Below, one piece after another: positions 33,343-45,717 of a stretch of 64,000 bases of DNA; the stretch's first letter is position 1, and each line of letters starts with the position of its first letter. The notes beneath the pieces were generated by a model that did not search any database, was not told the origin of the DNA, and saw nothing but the letters and a program-made list of their open reading frames with translations. Made by a program: the position numbers and the translations under genes. The DNA is from Areca catechu (lineage: Eukaryota > Streptophyta > Magnoliopsida > Arecales > Arecaceae), in assembly GCA_021397845.1 (NCBI GenBank), contig CM038041.1, positions 143,384,780 to 143,448,779 of the forward strand, read 5' to 3'.

Positions 33343-33867
33343 TCGAGTCAGCTCGGATTCTTTCAAGTTGGCTCGGATCCTTCAGGTCGAATGGTCGAGT
33401 CACCACTTCTTCAGCTTGGTCGGCTCTTTGTCTCAGGGTGCAGAAACCACACTCTGGATGAGTCGACTCAATTCCTATCGGGTCACCTCGAACACTCATC
33501 ATTGAAATCATTATACTGAAGGAGTCGGCTCGCTTCTACTTGGGTCAACTCAAAATCTTATAATTTGAATTCTTCACTCTGGTGGAGTCGGCTCGTTGTA
33601 GTTCGGGTCGGCTCACTTTCACAGGTCTTCAAGATTTATTCTAGCAGAGTCAGCTCATTCTTGTTGGGGTCAACTCGCTTGGCTTGTTCTCAGAAAACTT
33701 CATAAATGGACTCTAGAAGAGTCGGCTCGGACTCCTTGAGTTGTCTCGGATTTACTTGAGTCGGATTGGATTCCTTTAAGTCAGCTCGGATTGCTACGTG
33801 CCAGAATCCTTAGTGCATGCCACGAGATAGAGTCGGCTCTTCTTCTAGTTGGGTCGGCTCGAGTGAG
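33343..33867. repeat. cluster of GAGTCGGCTCG words in the LTR
   Basis: The word GAGTCGGCTCG and close variants recur about every 20-40 bases, often in pairs with GGGTCGGCTCG. The same clusters are at 7768-8096 and 23464-23975. Partly self-complementary (CTCGAG and GAGTC..GACTC forms). Confidence 0.8.
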
Positions 33868-34189
33868 TTCTTCAGGAATTTTACAATCAGACTTAAGAAC
33901 ACTCTCACCAAAACTCTCAAACATTTGATACAAACCAACTCAAATTAAGTCTAGAGCACAACACTCATAGAAGTAACCCAGCTTCATGATTTTAAAAGAT
34001 ATTTCAAGGGGTTCTTCTTTACATAACACTCATACAATATTACTTTACATACTCAATAGAATAAAGTAGGAGCAATTGATAATCAATAAGAATCATCTTA
34101 CAAAACTTGTGAAACACTTGAGAGTAGTTAGTAATATTTGTGCATGCCCCAATATTTTGTTATCATCAAAATCACTCAAGGGGTCAACA

Positions 34190-35080
34190 CTTAATTGGTT
34201 AAAAGGTTAGTTATGGCATGGAGAAGTGTGGCACACAAAATGAAGGGACGCGTCCCTTCATATTTGGTGCGCAATTATAAATTCAGAAGTCCTTCTATTT
34301 GAAGGCTTCTGGTTCTCTGATACAACCTTTGGAATCCCATGTCTCTTAGCCAGATTTTGTTTGATTACTTGCCACATGGCAAGTGAAAAAATTGCTAGAA
34401 AATTGAAGAGATACATATGTCTCTTGTTATAGTGATATGGCATGATGTGGCATATCAAGATAAAACCTTTCACCCAAGGGACTCCTTCTACTTGAAGGGT
34501 CCTATCTATTCATTAGAAAATTACATCAAGGGCTAAGAAAAAGGTTTATTAGGAACCCCTCCCTTAGTATATAAATGTATCGATATTCTGATGCAAACAA
34601 TATCTATAAGAAATCTTTTCTATCTCTCTTCCTTCTCTTAGGACAAAAAGTCTTCTTTAAGACAAGGCTTGTCATTTTAAGATAAGAGTCTAGAAAGATA
34701 TATAGGAGGGATAATCAGATTTAAGAGAGGATTTAGAGAGATCTCTGAGTGCCCTATAGGAGGGTGGGGTTCCAGCAAAGGGAGAAAGGCTGCTGAAAGA
34801 AGAAAGGCTGATAGGAAGAGTCCTAGTTAAATAAGCAAGCTCGATAGGGGTGCCTTCTTGGTTCAGTTCCTATGAGGATTACCTCTTAGGGGCATACACT
34901 TGTGTGCCTTATGATAATTAAGGAGTATGACACTCCAGGTATTTCTCTATAATTCTAAAGTTATGATTTATTAATTATCATGATCAAGTGGTCCTTGGGT
35001 CTAGGGTTCTGGCTGATTAGGGTTTCAATAATGAAAATTTTTGAAATCAAGTCTTCCGGTGTGTCAGTCTGAACCCAATA
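34190..35080 (+). repeat. right part of the copia 2 5' LTR
   Basis: It matches about 15930-16808 of the copia 1 LTR, with a TATA-like TATATAAATG at about 34568 and the palindrome GACAAGGCTTGTC at 34661-34673. The end reads ..AACCCAATA and the primer site has decayed to TTGCAGAGCC. Confidence 0.88.
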
Positions 35081-35767
35081 TTGCAGAGCCATCTTGATTC
35101 ATGCAATTAGTTATCATTTTAGTATTAATTGCTTGCTTTGCTATGACTCTTGCATGATTAGTTTATATTATATATGTGATATGTTATGCTCATAGTAACT
35201 GCTTCGGATTGAGTTAGTCACCATGGCCATCTAGTCATAGGAGCTATGTAGGGTTTAAGGGCCCTCTCTTTCCATTCAATGGGATCTCTTATAACATGTT
35301 AGGGTGCTGCTGTGGCCTTATCCCATGAACAAATGAGATGAATGGATTGTTATTTTAATCATGCTTTGGTTATGCATATTAGGGTTAATATGCTTATTTG
35401 CTAGAATATGTGTCATGTTGGCATATTTAATTAGGATGTGTTTGAGACCATCAAAGCCCTCATAAAAATCATATTTAGTCATAGTGTAAGTTAATTATGA
35501 TGCAAATCTGTTTAGGGTTTGATTAGCAAATTGGTGTCTATAAGTGGTTTTGGGAAGGTAAAGAGAATGAGGTTTTTAATTGGTTATATTATCTAACCTA
35601 GCCAATTCATTTGGTATCTAAGGAAAACAATGGAGGGACCCCCTCATCTCTCCCACTTACCTAGCTAATTTGGTTATATTTAGACCTTCAATTGGAAATG
35701 CTAATTGATTAAGCACACTAAAAATTGCCTTCCTTCATGCTAAGCCAAATCCATGTCAAAAAACTAT

Positions 35768-36087
35768 AGTAGGTTTGTTGTGATTAACACAAGGCCTATT
35801 CTAAGGTTTGATATGATATTTGTCTTGGTACATTTTATGCTTTATGGCATGATTGGTGGTGTTGCTTTGTTGTGATTGACACAAGGGCAACATTTATCAA
35901 ACATGGCTGTGTGGAAATGAAGGGTCTGACTAAAGTAAGACATTATAGTTTATTATGATTGACACAAGGCTATAAGTGTCTTGGAGAAAGGTGTTATGTT
36001 GAGAGTTGCAAGAGTTACAATTGGAAAGGAGCTTCCTACCCTTAAACTCATGGGTATTTGTTGTGATTAACATAAGGCATTCATGAG
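35768..36087 (+). ncRNA. four stem-loops in the copia 2 leader
   Basis: They lie at 35768-35800 (AGTAGG/CCTATT, inner TTGTG/CACAA), 35851-35901 (GTTGC/GCAAC, inner TTGTG/CACAA), 35937-35982 (AGACATTATAG with CTATAAGTGTCT) and 36047-36087 (CTCATG/CATGAG). The order and spacing are those of copia 1 while stem bases differ in pairs, which supports true RNA structure. Confidence 0.6.
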
Positions 36088-36279
36088 GACTTGGGATCTC
36101 AACCCCATTAAGGAAGCCCTAGGAGGGTTTTCCTGCTTACCATAGTTGAGGGTTATGATATTAAAAAAAAAATAGTGGGAGACACAATTAGATACAAAAG
36201 TCCTTATCTAATTATGAATATCATCATGAGTGGTCTGTTTATAGTTGTTCTTTATTTAATGTAGATTTTACATTATGGC

Positions 36280-37525
36280 TTCTACTCTTTCACTATGGGG
36301 CATCTTCATGCTAACAAGTTGATCGGTTTGAATTATATGGACTAGTTGAGAAACCTAGAAATTATATTAGCTTAGGAAAAGCTTGCCTATATCCTTGATT
36401 CTCCTGACCTATATCCCATAGGAGAGGATGCTACTGAGGAGGAAAGGGCCATATATGAAATATGGTAGAATGATAGCATGACTATCAAGTGCATCATGTT
36501 GGCCTCTATGAGCAACGAGTTGCAAAGGCAACATGAGGAAATGGAACCTCCATATTTTTCAATCTTAAAGAGCTTTATGGAGAGCATAGTCGGGTTGCTC
36601 GATATGAGATATCGAAGTAATTCTTCTGAGCATGCATGAGTGAGGGCTCTTTCATTCAGGCACATGTCTCAAGATGATTGACCTGATCACTTGATTAGGT
36701 CAACTGGGATTTGTGATGAATGGAGAGCTTAATCAAAACTTGATCCTGTAATCACTCCCAAATTCCTTCTCATAGTTTGTCATGAATTACCATATGAACA
36801 AACTAAATTTGTCATTGCCTGAGCTATTGAATATGCTCAAGATAGCAAAGAGCCACTTCAAAGGTGATAAGGCTCAGCTTCTTTTGGTTGGTGGAAAGAA
36901 GCAAATGATGAAGAAGGGTTCAAAGAGGAAGAGAAACCCTAAGAGCAGCTTCCAGAAGAGGAAGAAGTTGAGGAAGCCCTCTACTGATGGGACCTGCTAT
37001 CACTGTGGGAAGCAAGGGCACTGGAAGAAAAATTGCAAGTTATATCCTGCAAGTCTGAAGCAGGATGCTAGTGGAGTATCTAAAGACTTGTACATGATAC
37101 AAATAAACTTATCATTGAGTTCTTCAATTTTTAATTCATGGGTATTGGATACTGCATGTGGGTTTCATATTTGCAAGTCATTACACTGGTTACAGAGACC
37201 TAAAAGCTTGAAGAAGAGTGACTTCGAGCTATTCGGCATGAGTGGTGAACCCATTCAGGCTAAAGCTGTTGGCACCTATCTATTATTATTATCATCGGGC
37301 AATATTCTTGAATTAAAAGATTGTTATTATGTACCCAACATTATAAGGAATATTATTTCTATACTTTTGTTGTTGAAACAAGGTTATGAAATAAATTTGA
37401 TGAGCTATGGGTGCTTGATTTTCTTTTCAAAATTTTTTTTTGGTTGTGGTACATTTTCTAACTGTCTTTTGATTCTATTACTCAATGATAAGGTTATGCT
37501 TATAAGAAAAGAAAGAGAGATATGT
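36280..37525 (+). pseudogene. gag and protease of copia 2
   Basis: Gag starts at about 36280 (ATGGCTTCTACTC) but has stops and shifts through 36780. It keeps the KELYGEHSR...ACMSEGS segment that copia 1 has lost. From 36782 the frame is open to 37540: a basic stretch, an intact zinc knuckle CYHCGKQGHWKKNC, then protease WVLDTACGFHICKS. A solo LTR is inserted at 37526, after the protease. Confidence 0.88.
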
Positions 37526-38906
37526 TGGTGGGGGCACTAAGATTCGACATAGATTACTAGGCCCTATCTGGTTTATTGATTAGGGTTTTGAGCCCTTAAT
37601 ATTATGTCAAGTTTTGTAATGAAGCTAGTTGAGTTGAGTTAAGCCTGTAATAAGTTGAGTTGTCTCAACCTCAATCCAGTCCAGTTGAGTCTTGTAAGTT
37701 TGTGTTAGTTCAGTTTTACACAAGAGGAGGATCACCAGCCAAAGCCTTCACTAGGCCCTCCCAGGTCAAAGCAAGTCCAAGCCCATGAAGCCCTCCACAC
37801 ATGAAGATTCCAGGCACCACCATAGAATATTCTCCAGCCCACCAGGATGTCATGCGCCAAGCTTTGCACCAAGCCCATTGGAGGCTACCTAAGCCCATTT
37901 GGAGGATGCCCTTGCTGCCCAAAGCCCAAGCCCAACTCAAGTAGGCATCCAAGCCCAAGAGGGGGCCCTTTGACCAAGCCCAAGGCACCCTTTGACCAAG
38001 TCAAAGAAGGAGAGATGTCCACTTCCTTTAAGGATTCAAATGTTAATTCTATTCAACTTTGTAATCCTTTTCCTATCCAAATTATATACTCCTAGTTCTA
38101 AGAAAATTTTGTAATCCTATCCTAACTAGGAGAGGGCATGGGAACATCTATAAATATCCTACCCCTCTTCCTCTTGTAATCATCTCTTATTCATGAAGTA
38201 AACTTTGGTGAGTTTTTGTTAGCTTGTGTTCTCTTATGTGTTCTTCTTTGAAGTGAGTGTGAGTGATACTTGTGTGCCCTAACCATTCCAAGCCCTAGCC
38301 GTCCAAAGCATCCTTCATCCAAGCCCTAACACGCCCAAGGAAAGAAGCCCTAGCAATCCCCTAGCAAGGAGTTCTATTCCACTTCCAAGCTGCCAGCATC
38401 AGCAACCCTAATTCCATTTTTCCTTCAACCTTAATCCATATTCTACTTTTTACTTGCTTTCTAACTGATCCCCTGATGTTTGCAGGATCCCCAAGGTGTT
38501 CACCTCCAAAGAAGAGGCCCTCTTTCCCTCCTGAACTGACCAAGATAGCTGATTGCATCCGTGGACCACAGGCTTATCTTCCAAGTGATGATCCAGAGTG
38601 CTGTGTGACCCTGTCTTCGACCGGATCTTCGAATCGTTGTTTGGTACAATCCTTCCCCCTCCTAATTTCTGATTTCATTGAAGGTATGCTATCCTAACCG
38701 AGGGTTTTTCAATCCTCGAGGTCCTTCTTTAATTATTTTGCATGAGTTTGTATGCGGGTATGTTAGATCTTTTCATTACTAGTTTGCCTGCCAGTTTTTA
38801 CTTATTTTCGAGACTTTAACCTCCAAATTAAATCTCTAAAAAAATACAAAAAAAATTAGTTACTATTTTTCTGCGTCCGTGTCAGTCTTAGAGTCATCCC
38901 ACATCA
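37526..38906 (+). repeat. solo LTR in copia 2 (first)
   Basis: TGGTGGGGGCAC to ..CCCACATCA, 1381 bases. It is flanked by TATGT (37521-37525) and TGTGT (38907-38911), a five-base duplication with one change. Copia sequence resumes on the far side. TATA-like CTATAAATATCC lies near 38148. No internal genes; it probably arose by recombination between two LTRs. Confidence 0.88.
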
Positions 38907-39900
38907 TGTGTAAATGTCACTTATCTCTAGCATTATCATTTGGGTCATCTCAATGAGTCCAGGATAAACAAGTTGTACAAAGATAATTTCTTTGAACCTT
39001 TTGATTATGAATCATTAGAAACTTGTGAGTCTTATCTTGTGGGTAAGATGACCAAGTCTCCATTCACTGGACATGGAGAAAGGGCAAATGAGTTGTTAGG
39101 TCTAGTACACACAGATGTGTGTGGTCTTATGACAACCCAAGCTAGAGGAGGATACTCTTATTTCATCAGTTTTACTGATAATTTATTGAGGTTCGGATAT
39201 GTGTATCTTATGAAATACAAGTTTGAAGCCTTTAATAAATTCAAAGAGTATCAAAGTGAGGTTGAGAAACAAATTGGGCATAGTATTAAAATCTTTCAAT
39301 CTAATCAAGGAGGAGAATACTTGTCTAGTGAATTTCCCGATCATCTTAAAGACAAAGGCATTCTCTCTAAATGGACCCCTCAATACATACCACAGTTAAA
39401 TGTATAGCAAAAACAAGAAATCGTATCTTGTTGGATATGGTACGGTCCATGATGTGCTTCATGGATCTTCCAGTATCCTTCTGGGATTATGTCCTAGAGA
39501 CTGCTACCTACATACTGAACAGGGTGCCACCAAAGGCAATTAAAAGTACTCCATATGAATTATGAAAAGGGAAAAAGCCAAGTCTTAAGTATTTTAAGAT
39601 TTGGGATTGCCCTGCTTATGTCAAGAATATTTTTGAACATAAGCTAAGAGTTAGGGCCAATAAGTACAGGTTTGTAAGATATCCTAAAAAATGTATGGGA
39701 TACCTTTTCTACCATCCTATTGAGCAAAAAGTCTTTGTCAGTAGGCATGCCACATTCTTGGAAAAGGAGTTTATCCAAGAAGAGGGCAGTGGGAGGATAT
39801 TTGAACTTGAAGAAGTTCAACCTACACTTGAAGCAATTCCTTAACAAGATATTTTTAAGGTTTAGGAACAACCACAACACACACCTCCTCTTCGTATATC
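38907..39900 (+). pseudogene. integrase of copia 2
   Basis: 38940-39407 reads GHLNESRINKLYKDNFFEP, CESYLVGKMTKSPFTGHGERA, the first Asp in HTDVCGLM and the second (mutated) in IFQSNQGGEYL, where Asn stands in place of Asp. A frame break at about 39400 removes the NGVAER box. 39371-39565 continues with MVRSMMCFMDLPVSFWDYVLETA. The Asp-to-Asn change alone would abolish catalysis. Confidence 0.85.
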
Positions 39901-40808
39901 AGAGAGAGTGCGAAGTGCACCTCTCAAATATGGCTTTGTCATTAGGAATAATAATGAAGCCAGTATCATATAGGATGATGATCCTGTGACCTATGCAGAA
40001 GCTATCACAAGTAGAGACTCTAACAAATGGTTGGAAGCCATGAAATCTAAGAATAGACTCCATGTACTCTAATCAAGTTTGGATATTAGTTGATCCACCT
40101 GAGAGAGTAAACCTAATTGGGTGTTAATGGGTCTTCAAGAAGAAGATTGGAGCAGATGGTTAGTAGAGACCTACAAGGCCATGCTGGTGATAAAAGGTTT
40201 CAAATAAAGACATCATATTGACTTGATGAAACTTTTTAACAATAGTCATGCTCAAGTCCATTCGGATATTGCTTGCATAGTTGCATACTATGACTATGAG
40301 ATCTGGTAGATAGATATAAAGATTGCTTTCCTTAATGGATATCTTAAGGAAGAAGTCTATATATTACAGCCAGAGGGGTTTGTTTCAAATGAGAGACCAA
40401 ACCAAGTATGCAGGCTTAAGAAATCTATTTATGGATTGAAGCAAGCATCAAAGAGTTGGAACATCCACTTTGATGAGATGATCAAAGAGTTCGGTTTTAT
40501 CAAGAATGTGGATGAACCATGTGTGTATAAGAAGACAAGTGGGAGTGCCCTTGTTATCTTGGTTTTGTATGTTGATGACATACTCATCATTGGAAATGAT
40601 ATACCAATGTTGCAATTGGTCAAGTCTTTGCTATCAAAGCAGTTTTCCATGAAGGATTTGGGAGAGGCATCATATATACTGGGTATAAAGATCTATAGAG
40701 ATAAATCTAAGAGGATTCTAGGCTTATCCCAATCTAAGTATATTGACTTAGTGTTGAAGAGATTCAACATGGAGGAAAGTAAGAGAGGTTACTTGCCCAT
40801 AAGTCAAG
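39901..40808 (+). pseudogene. reverse transcriptase of copia 2
   Basis: The first part (to 40435) is broken. The part from 40436 is open: QASKSWNIHFDEM, the catalytic LVLYVDDILIIGND, FSMKDLGEASYILGIKIYRD and LGLSQSKYI. It ends where the second solo LTR is inserted, next to LPISQ. Confidence 0.9.
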
Positions 40809-42054
40809 TGATGCAGGACTAATATTCATGCAATTATTTTTGTGTATTTTATATGTGGGGTCAAAAGATTAATTCCTAAAAATTGGATCAAAATAAGTTA
40901 TAGAGAATTCTATATGAATTTTAGAAGTCAAGCATGCAGATTAGGACCTAAAAAAGTAATAAAGAAGGATCGCCAAGGGCTGAGAAGCCTCGGTTAGGGC
41001 AAGTTCTCCTACAATATTATTACTGGAGGTAGAGGGGGTGTACCTGATAATGTCTAAAGCACCCGATGAAGATCACAGCAAAGGGTTCCTTGACGGATGC
41101 GGCCTGGAAAATCGAGCCAAAGACCCGTGGATACCTGGCTTTCTACTCGGTGGTCCGATTGAGGCTTGGCTGGAGTGGTTGGATTCGTAGGAACTCAGGG
41201 ACCTGCAAATGACCTGTCAGGGGTTAGAAAACTCTCTAGGAAACAAGAAAACAAGAGAAAAATAGCAAAGAGGAATAGAGTTTTGGAGGTGGCGGCCAGG
41301 GCTCTGGGAAGATGGTTGGCGGCAGGAATCCTGTGGCAACACCGGGAAGACGAAATCACCAATAAAACCCCTTAAGCACAAAGCAGGGTAGCACAAAGCA
41401 ATAGAAGAGAACTCAAGTTTAATTCATATATCAAAATCAATCTTCATACAAGAGACTAGGGTCCTTTAAATAGACCCTTAGCCTTGGGCCCCAAGTAAGG
41501 GTATATTATACTTTACATAGGAATCCCTTTCCCTCTCAAACCCTAGCTAAAAATATTAGGTAGAAAATCCCAAAATTTGCTCTCCCTCTCCTTGTCTTGG
41601 TCGGCCAAGGGGGTGACCTTAAGTGGCCGACCAAGAGGAGGGCCACCATAAGGAATGGCGCCCTAACTCTTTCTTGGGCCTGGGCTGGCCCAATTTCCTT
41701 CCGGCTGGTCCAGGGCTTTTGGTTTGTAATTTTTTTCTCCTCCTGGGGTCTTCAAGTCTTCAAGCTGGGTTGGACTTGGGCTAAACTTCCATGTCTTCAA
41801 TCTGGTTAAACTTGGTCTTCACTAGTATGATGTGGTCTTGAGTCTTCAGTATGCTTGGACAGGACTCAAAAAAAATAAAATTAGCTCGATATGAGCTGAC
41901 TAATACTGGACTGGACTAGCTCAACATGAGCTAACAATACAGGATTCAACTCAGCTGGACTAAGCTTTATTACAGTGGACTCGAATGTTATTAAGTGATC
42001 CACAGAGGGTTGAGAAGTCTCTGCCTTATTTTGGTGCCTCTGGTGTCTGCACCA
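40809..42054 (-). repeat. solo LTR in copia 2 (second), perfect target duplication
   Basis: TGATGCAGGAC to ..GTCTGCACCA, 1246 bases, flanked by TCAAG on both sides (40804-40808 and 42055-42059). The minus strand carries a TATA-like box near 41465. It shares end words with the LTRs at 21785 and 37526, in inverted orientation relative to the latter. Confidence 0.93.
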
Positions 42055-42203
42055 TCAAGACATACATCTTTCCAAGAAGATGTCTCCTAAAACACCTAAG
42101 GATTGAGAGAGGATAAGTATGATTCCTTATGCTTCAACTATAGGATCAATTATGTATGCCATGTTATGTACCTGGCATGATGTTACTTAAGCCTTGGGCA
42201 TAG
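42055..42203 (+). pseudogene. RNase H of copia 2, first piece
   Basis: It reads the KMSPKTP and SIMYAMLCT region of copia RNase H, aligned with 20985-21110 of copia 1, and breaks at GCATAG where the Athila element is inserted. A stop lies in the DVT-ALG context. Confidence 0.8.
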
Positions 42204-43842
42204 TGATCGCTATCGTAGGTGGTCAAAAATAATTACCCAACTCAACTCTATAGCTACGGTGAGTTAGGATCGTATCCTTAGGGACCTTAGGGCTAAGTTA
42301 TGATTTAAAAAAAAAAAAAGAAAAGTAATTATTAGTGTGTGAAAATAAAAGTGAGTAAGAAATAAACTACTCCTAAGGTGAAGCAAGTGAGAGGGAGTAT
42401 TTCAAGAAAGGAAAAGTGATTGTGCAGTGGTTAATTGTATATCTCTTAAAACTAAAATGTAATTGACTTTAGGGATTTACCTATCTTCCCTTGGCACTCC
42501 CCATACCCATAATAGATCACAGCATGTCTTCGAGAGGCACTAGGTATCCAATTCTTCTTTTCTCGGCATACCCCGAATCCATAATAGATCACGGCTTCTC
42601 TGAAAAGCAAGAATTATCTCTAAGATTAATCTAATAATAAAGCATAAAAAGTGAATAAAAGAGAACAAATAAATTTAGAAAGGAAAATAAACTCTTTTAT
42701 TGTAGAACAAGAATTACAAAAGACTGAAGAACCCGTACTTCCCTTCCACACTTCTACACTAACCCACTTCTAAGTTGATCCCCTCCTGCCCCCTATGCAA
42801 AGGCTCTAGAGGGACTCCAAGGAGTTGCTTCCCCCAGGTAGAGGCATAGGAACCTTTTTATAGGGTTTTACAAGAGAGGATTTCATGGGTATCCGATATA
42901 GGACTAAACAAAAGGACCAAAAGTATGGCTGGGATTTGGTTTTACAAGAATCAAGGGTTGGATGATGAATCCAAATCCCAATAATAATAGACTTCCAATT
43001 TCTCTCAATATTAGTTTCTTTAATAATTTCAACCCTTGGATTGCTTTGAGATCCATGTAGATCCTTCCATCCATTAGATGCTCTAAGATCCATGCACCTA
43101 CCTTCCACTGCTTGGTCCAGCATCGTCGCCATCTTCTGAACTTGATCTTCGTTGGAACTTCCCTGTGCCTCTAAGACCTTGCCATCGTCTCACCTCATGC
43201 TGCCGTCATCGAAACCTCACCGGAGCTGCTAGAATTACCACCACCATAGGGAAGAAGAACATGCCGATCATGGTGGAGATGGGAGAATGGCCAGGGACGG
43301 TGGCCGAAGATAGGAGAGCGGCTGGGGAAGGTGGATCCGGTGGTGTTTTCTGGTGTGGAACAAGGGAAGACCATAGAATCCATGGATCATCGCCAATTTG
43401 CCATAGCCATCGATTCCTAGCACCACAGCCTTCTTCGCCACTTCTGGGACTTCGCTGGATATTATGGGGTGGCCATCGGCCATCCCCCTGGCCAGCGGTT
43501 ACTAGATTCGGCCTGTGGTCCACAAAGTTCAACCATGGACCATGGGTAATGGCTGCTCATGGACCACCGATCACTCTATGGACCAAGCGGCCAGTCCATG
43601 GTGGACCGACTGACCGGCTACTTCAAAATCTATGTTATTCTTATATTAATCCTTCAAAAATTGATTCTGGGCTCATTTTAAATCATATTTGCTTCAAACT
43701 TATTTTGTTTGAACCCATAAATCGAGTTTTTCATGTTGGTGATCTTTTTTCCTACAAATGATATATATAAATATTAATTTTAGATAAATAAAGATAATTT
43801 AATTATTAAATTAGTATTTATATATATATAATATAATTATCA
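42204..43842 (-). repeat. 3' LTR of the Athila-type element
   Basis: TGATCGCTATCGTAGG to ..ATAATTATCA, matching 57425-59058 and, in its right part, 62033-63279. Minus TATA-like CCCTATAAAAAGG lies near 42850. Next to 43842 the minus strand has a purine tract (TTGAGGGGTG). Confidence 0.92.
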
Positions 43843-45717
43843 CACCCCTCAATTTGAACTTTGCTCATCCTTGAGTAAAGTAGATAGATTAGCCATGTGT
43901 ATCAACCCATCCTTGAATTGGATGTTAACCTAGGCAGCCCTAAAGAAAGTTGATACCTGGCCAGATCATTATTGAGATACTTCATTGGATTATTAATTCA
44001 ACTCAATTAGTAGTCGGGTGGAGCCCATAAAGATTTCTAGAGTTCTTTTTTTGCCAACTTTCCATCTCACTCTTTGAATCCTCTAACTTTCTAGGGGTTT
44101 GGTGAAGTACTTTTTTGCCAGCTAGTTTTTCCCTTTTTTCATATTTCTTTCTCTCTTTTATTCAGAGTATAGTGCCATGTCCTAGCCTCTTAAGTGTTTG
44201 TATTCTTTTCTTTTGATGCGAACCACAATGCTTACTTAGACGAAGGGATCCGGTTATTCAGGAAGATACCATTGCTTAAAAGATTTCTTGACCTTCTCAC
44301 CTTTTCATGCGAACCACAATGCTTACTTGGGCGAAGGGGCCCAGTTACTCAGTAATAGTTCAAGCAAAATTATGACACGAGACTAACTCTCTCTTTTTTT
44401 TCAAGGAAAAACTTCAGCATACTTGACCTTTTGATTTATATCCCCATAAAGTAATTCTTCATTGAGATCAATAGTCAGAAGGTTTTGAAATTGCTCCATG
44501 AAATTATTTATGATCTAAACCCTATCATTTATTGAGTTTCTTTAATAATGTATCTCTCAGCATCTGCAGTATTATCTAGACCATTAATCAATCACTGATT
44601 AAGGTGCCTATGGAACTCCAATTCGAGATAATAATTCGGTACATATAACATAATCATTTCTAATCATACTTGAAGATCTAAGCAAGTCAAGTTTTCCCCC
44701 CTAACTTAATTGACATTGTCCTCAATAAAGTGAAAAAGAAAATAAAAGGTACAATAGAAAAGAATATTCTTGGAGTGAATGTGTTTTGGAAGTTGAAAAG
44801 GGTTTCATGAAGTAGCAAGCTCTTGTTCTTCCACTTAAGTTCCTATAGTTATACTAAAAAGAAGATTAGATTGTTAGGTTGCCTCCCAACCAGCGTTAAG
44901 TTTAATGTCTTCAGCCAGACTTAGTGGATCTTTTAAACTATACCAGTTGATACATCTACTAAATTATTAGGTATACCTAGCCATGGTGGATGGTTGGACA
45001 AAGTCCAATCAATAATGTTCCATACAAGATTTCTTTCATGAGTGTCTACAAGATGTATCTCCTGATAGTAGGTGCCAGGAGATGGCATGGCATGTAGAGT
45101 CGATGTTGGTGCTAGTACAGGGCCTAGGTAAAAATTGGAGGATGCAGCAAATTGCTCAGAGTTTAGTATCCAAGGTGGATCTAATAAGTTACTTAGCTTC
45201 TCCATGTTATCTATTCTAGTGCAGTTCAAATGTTTACGAGATAGGTCCCTAGTAAAGTTGCCAAGGCTATCATACTCAAAGACTGCATTACTTGGTTTTG
45301 GAAGTGACAATTTGGTTGGGCAGTCTACTGGCAGTTCAGAGATTTCTTCAATAGCTTCTTTGGATTCATTTGATAAACCTACAAGTTAGATTTTCTTGTC
45401 AGGGGTTGTATCATGTTCGAAGAATGGATCATTAACCTTGACTAAAAGTGGCTCTTATTCTAGTGTAGGTGAGGTCTCAATGAAAAAGCTATTGGTGTAT
45501 CAGGGAGATGGGCCATCTGCTCATATTTCGTGGTCCATGGATGAGTGAAACTAGGTGGTTCTAATAGTGCACTCACTTCATCCATGTACCCATCTATGTT
45601 AAAATTGTCCATATCAAAATGAGCTAGACATGCTTATAGAAGGTCTTATTTGGGCATGTTAGGGTTGGTTTCTTCTACAAGTTCCTCTAGCATGTTTACC
45701 TCATCAAACCTATCATT
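43843..45717 (-). other. Athila 3' region after protease; pol deleted
   Basis: In a full Athila element RT to integrase would follow protease. Here 45717-45311 is a broken coding-like stretch, then 45310-44933 is an open frame of 125 codons without a recognised domain. After it comes WLKTLNLTLVGRQPN, a segment I associate with the end of Athila polyproteins. The remainder (44932-43843) is untranslated and holds a 91-base-spaced repeat of TGCGAACCACAATGCTTACT at 44217 and 44308. Confidence 0.6.

Larger units (their letters stand above)
24894..34189 (-). mobile_element. Sirevirus-type Ty1/copia element, copy 2 (3' LTR lost)
   Basis: On the minus strand there is an LTR (34189-32430), an initiator-Met primer site, gag, protease, integrase, RT, RNase H, then an extra env-like frame with a coiled coil, then repeats and a polypurine-like tract near 25217. 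The extra gene after pol marks the Sirevirus lineage. Its own 3' LTR is missing and a duplicate of the 5' junction sits there instead. It was inserted in the 5' LTR of copia 2. Each coding domain has stops. Confidence 0.92.
32430..34189 (-). repeat. Sirevirus 5' LTR, copy 2
   Basis: It spans TGTTGCCCAGG to ..GGGGTCAACA, 1760 bases. It contains a hairpin chain (32723-32929) within 75-base tandem repeats, and about eighteen GAGTC(G/A)GCTCG-like words at 33343-33867. Beyond 34189 lies CTTAA and copia LTR sequence, showing insertion into that LTR. Confidence 0.92.

Noticed and set aside
43165..43761. 198-codon plus frame in the Athila LTR.
   Set aside because: It lies wholly within the LTR and is not kept open in the partner LTR at 58398-58990.
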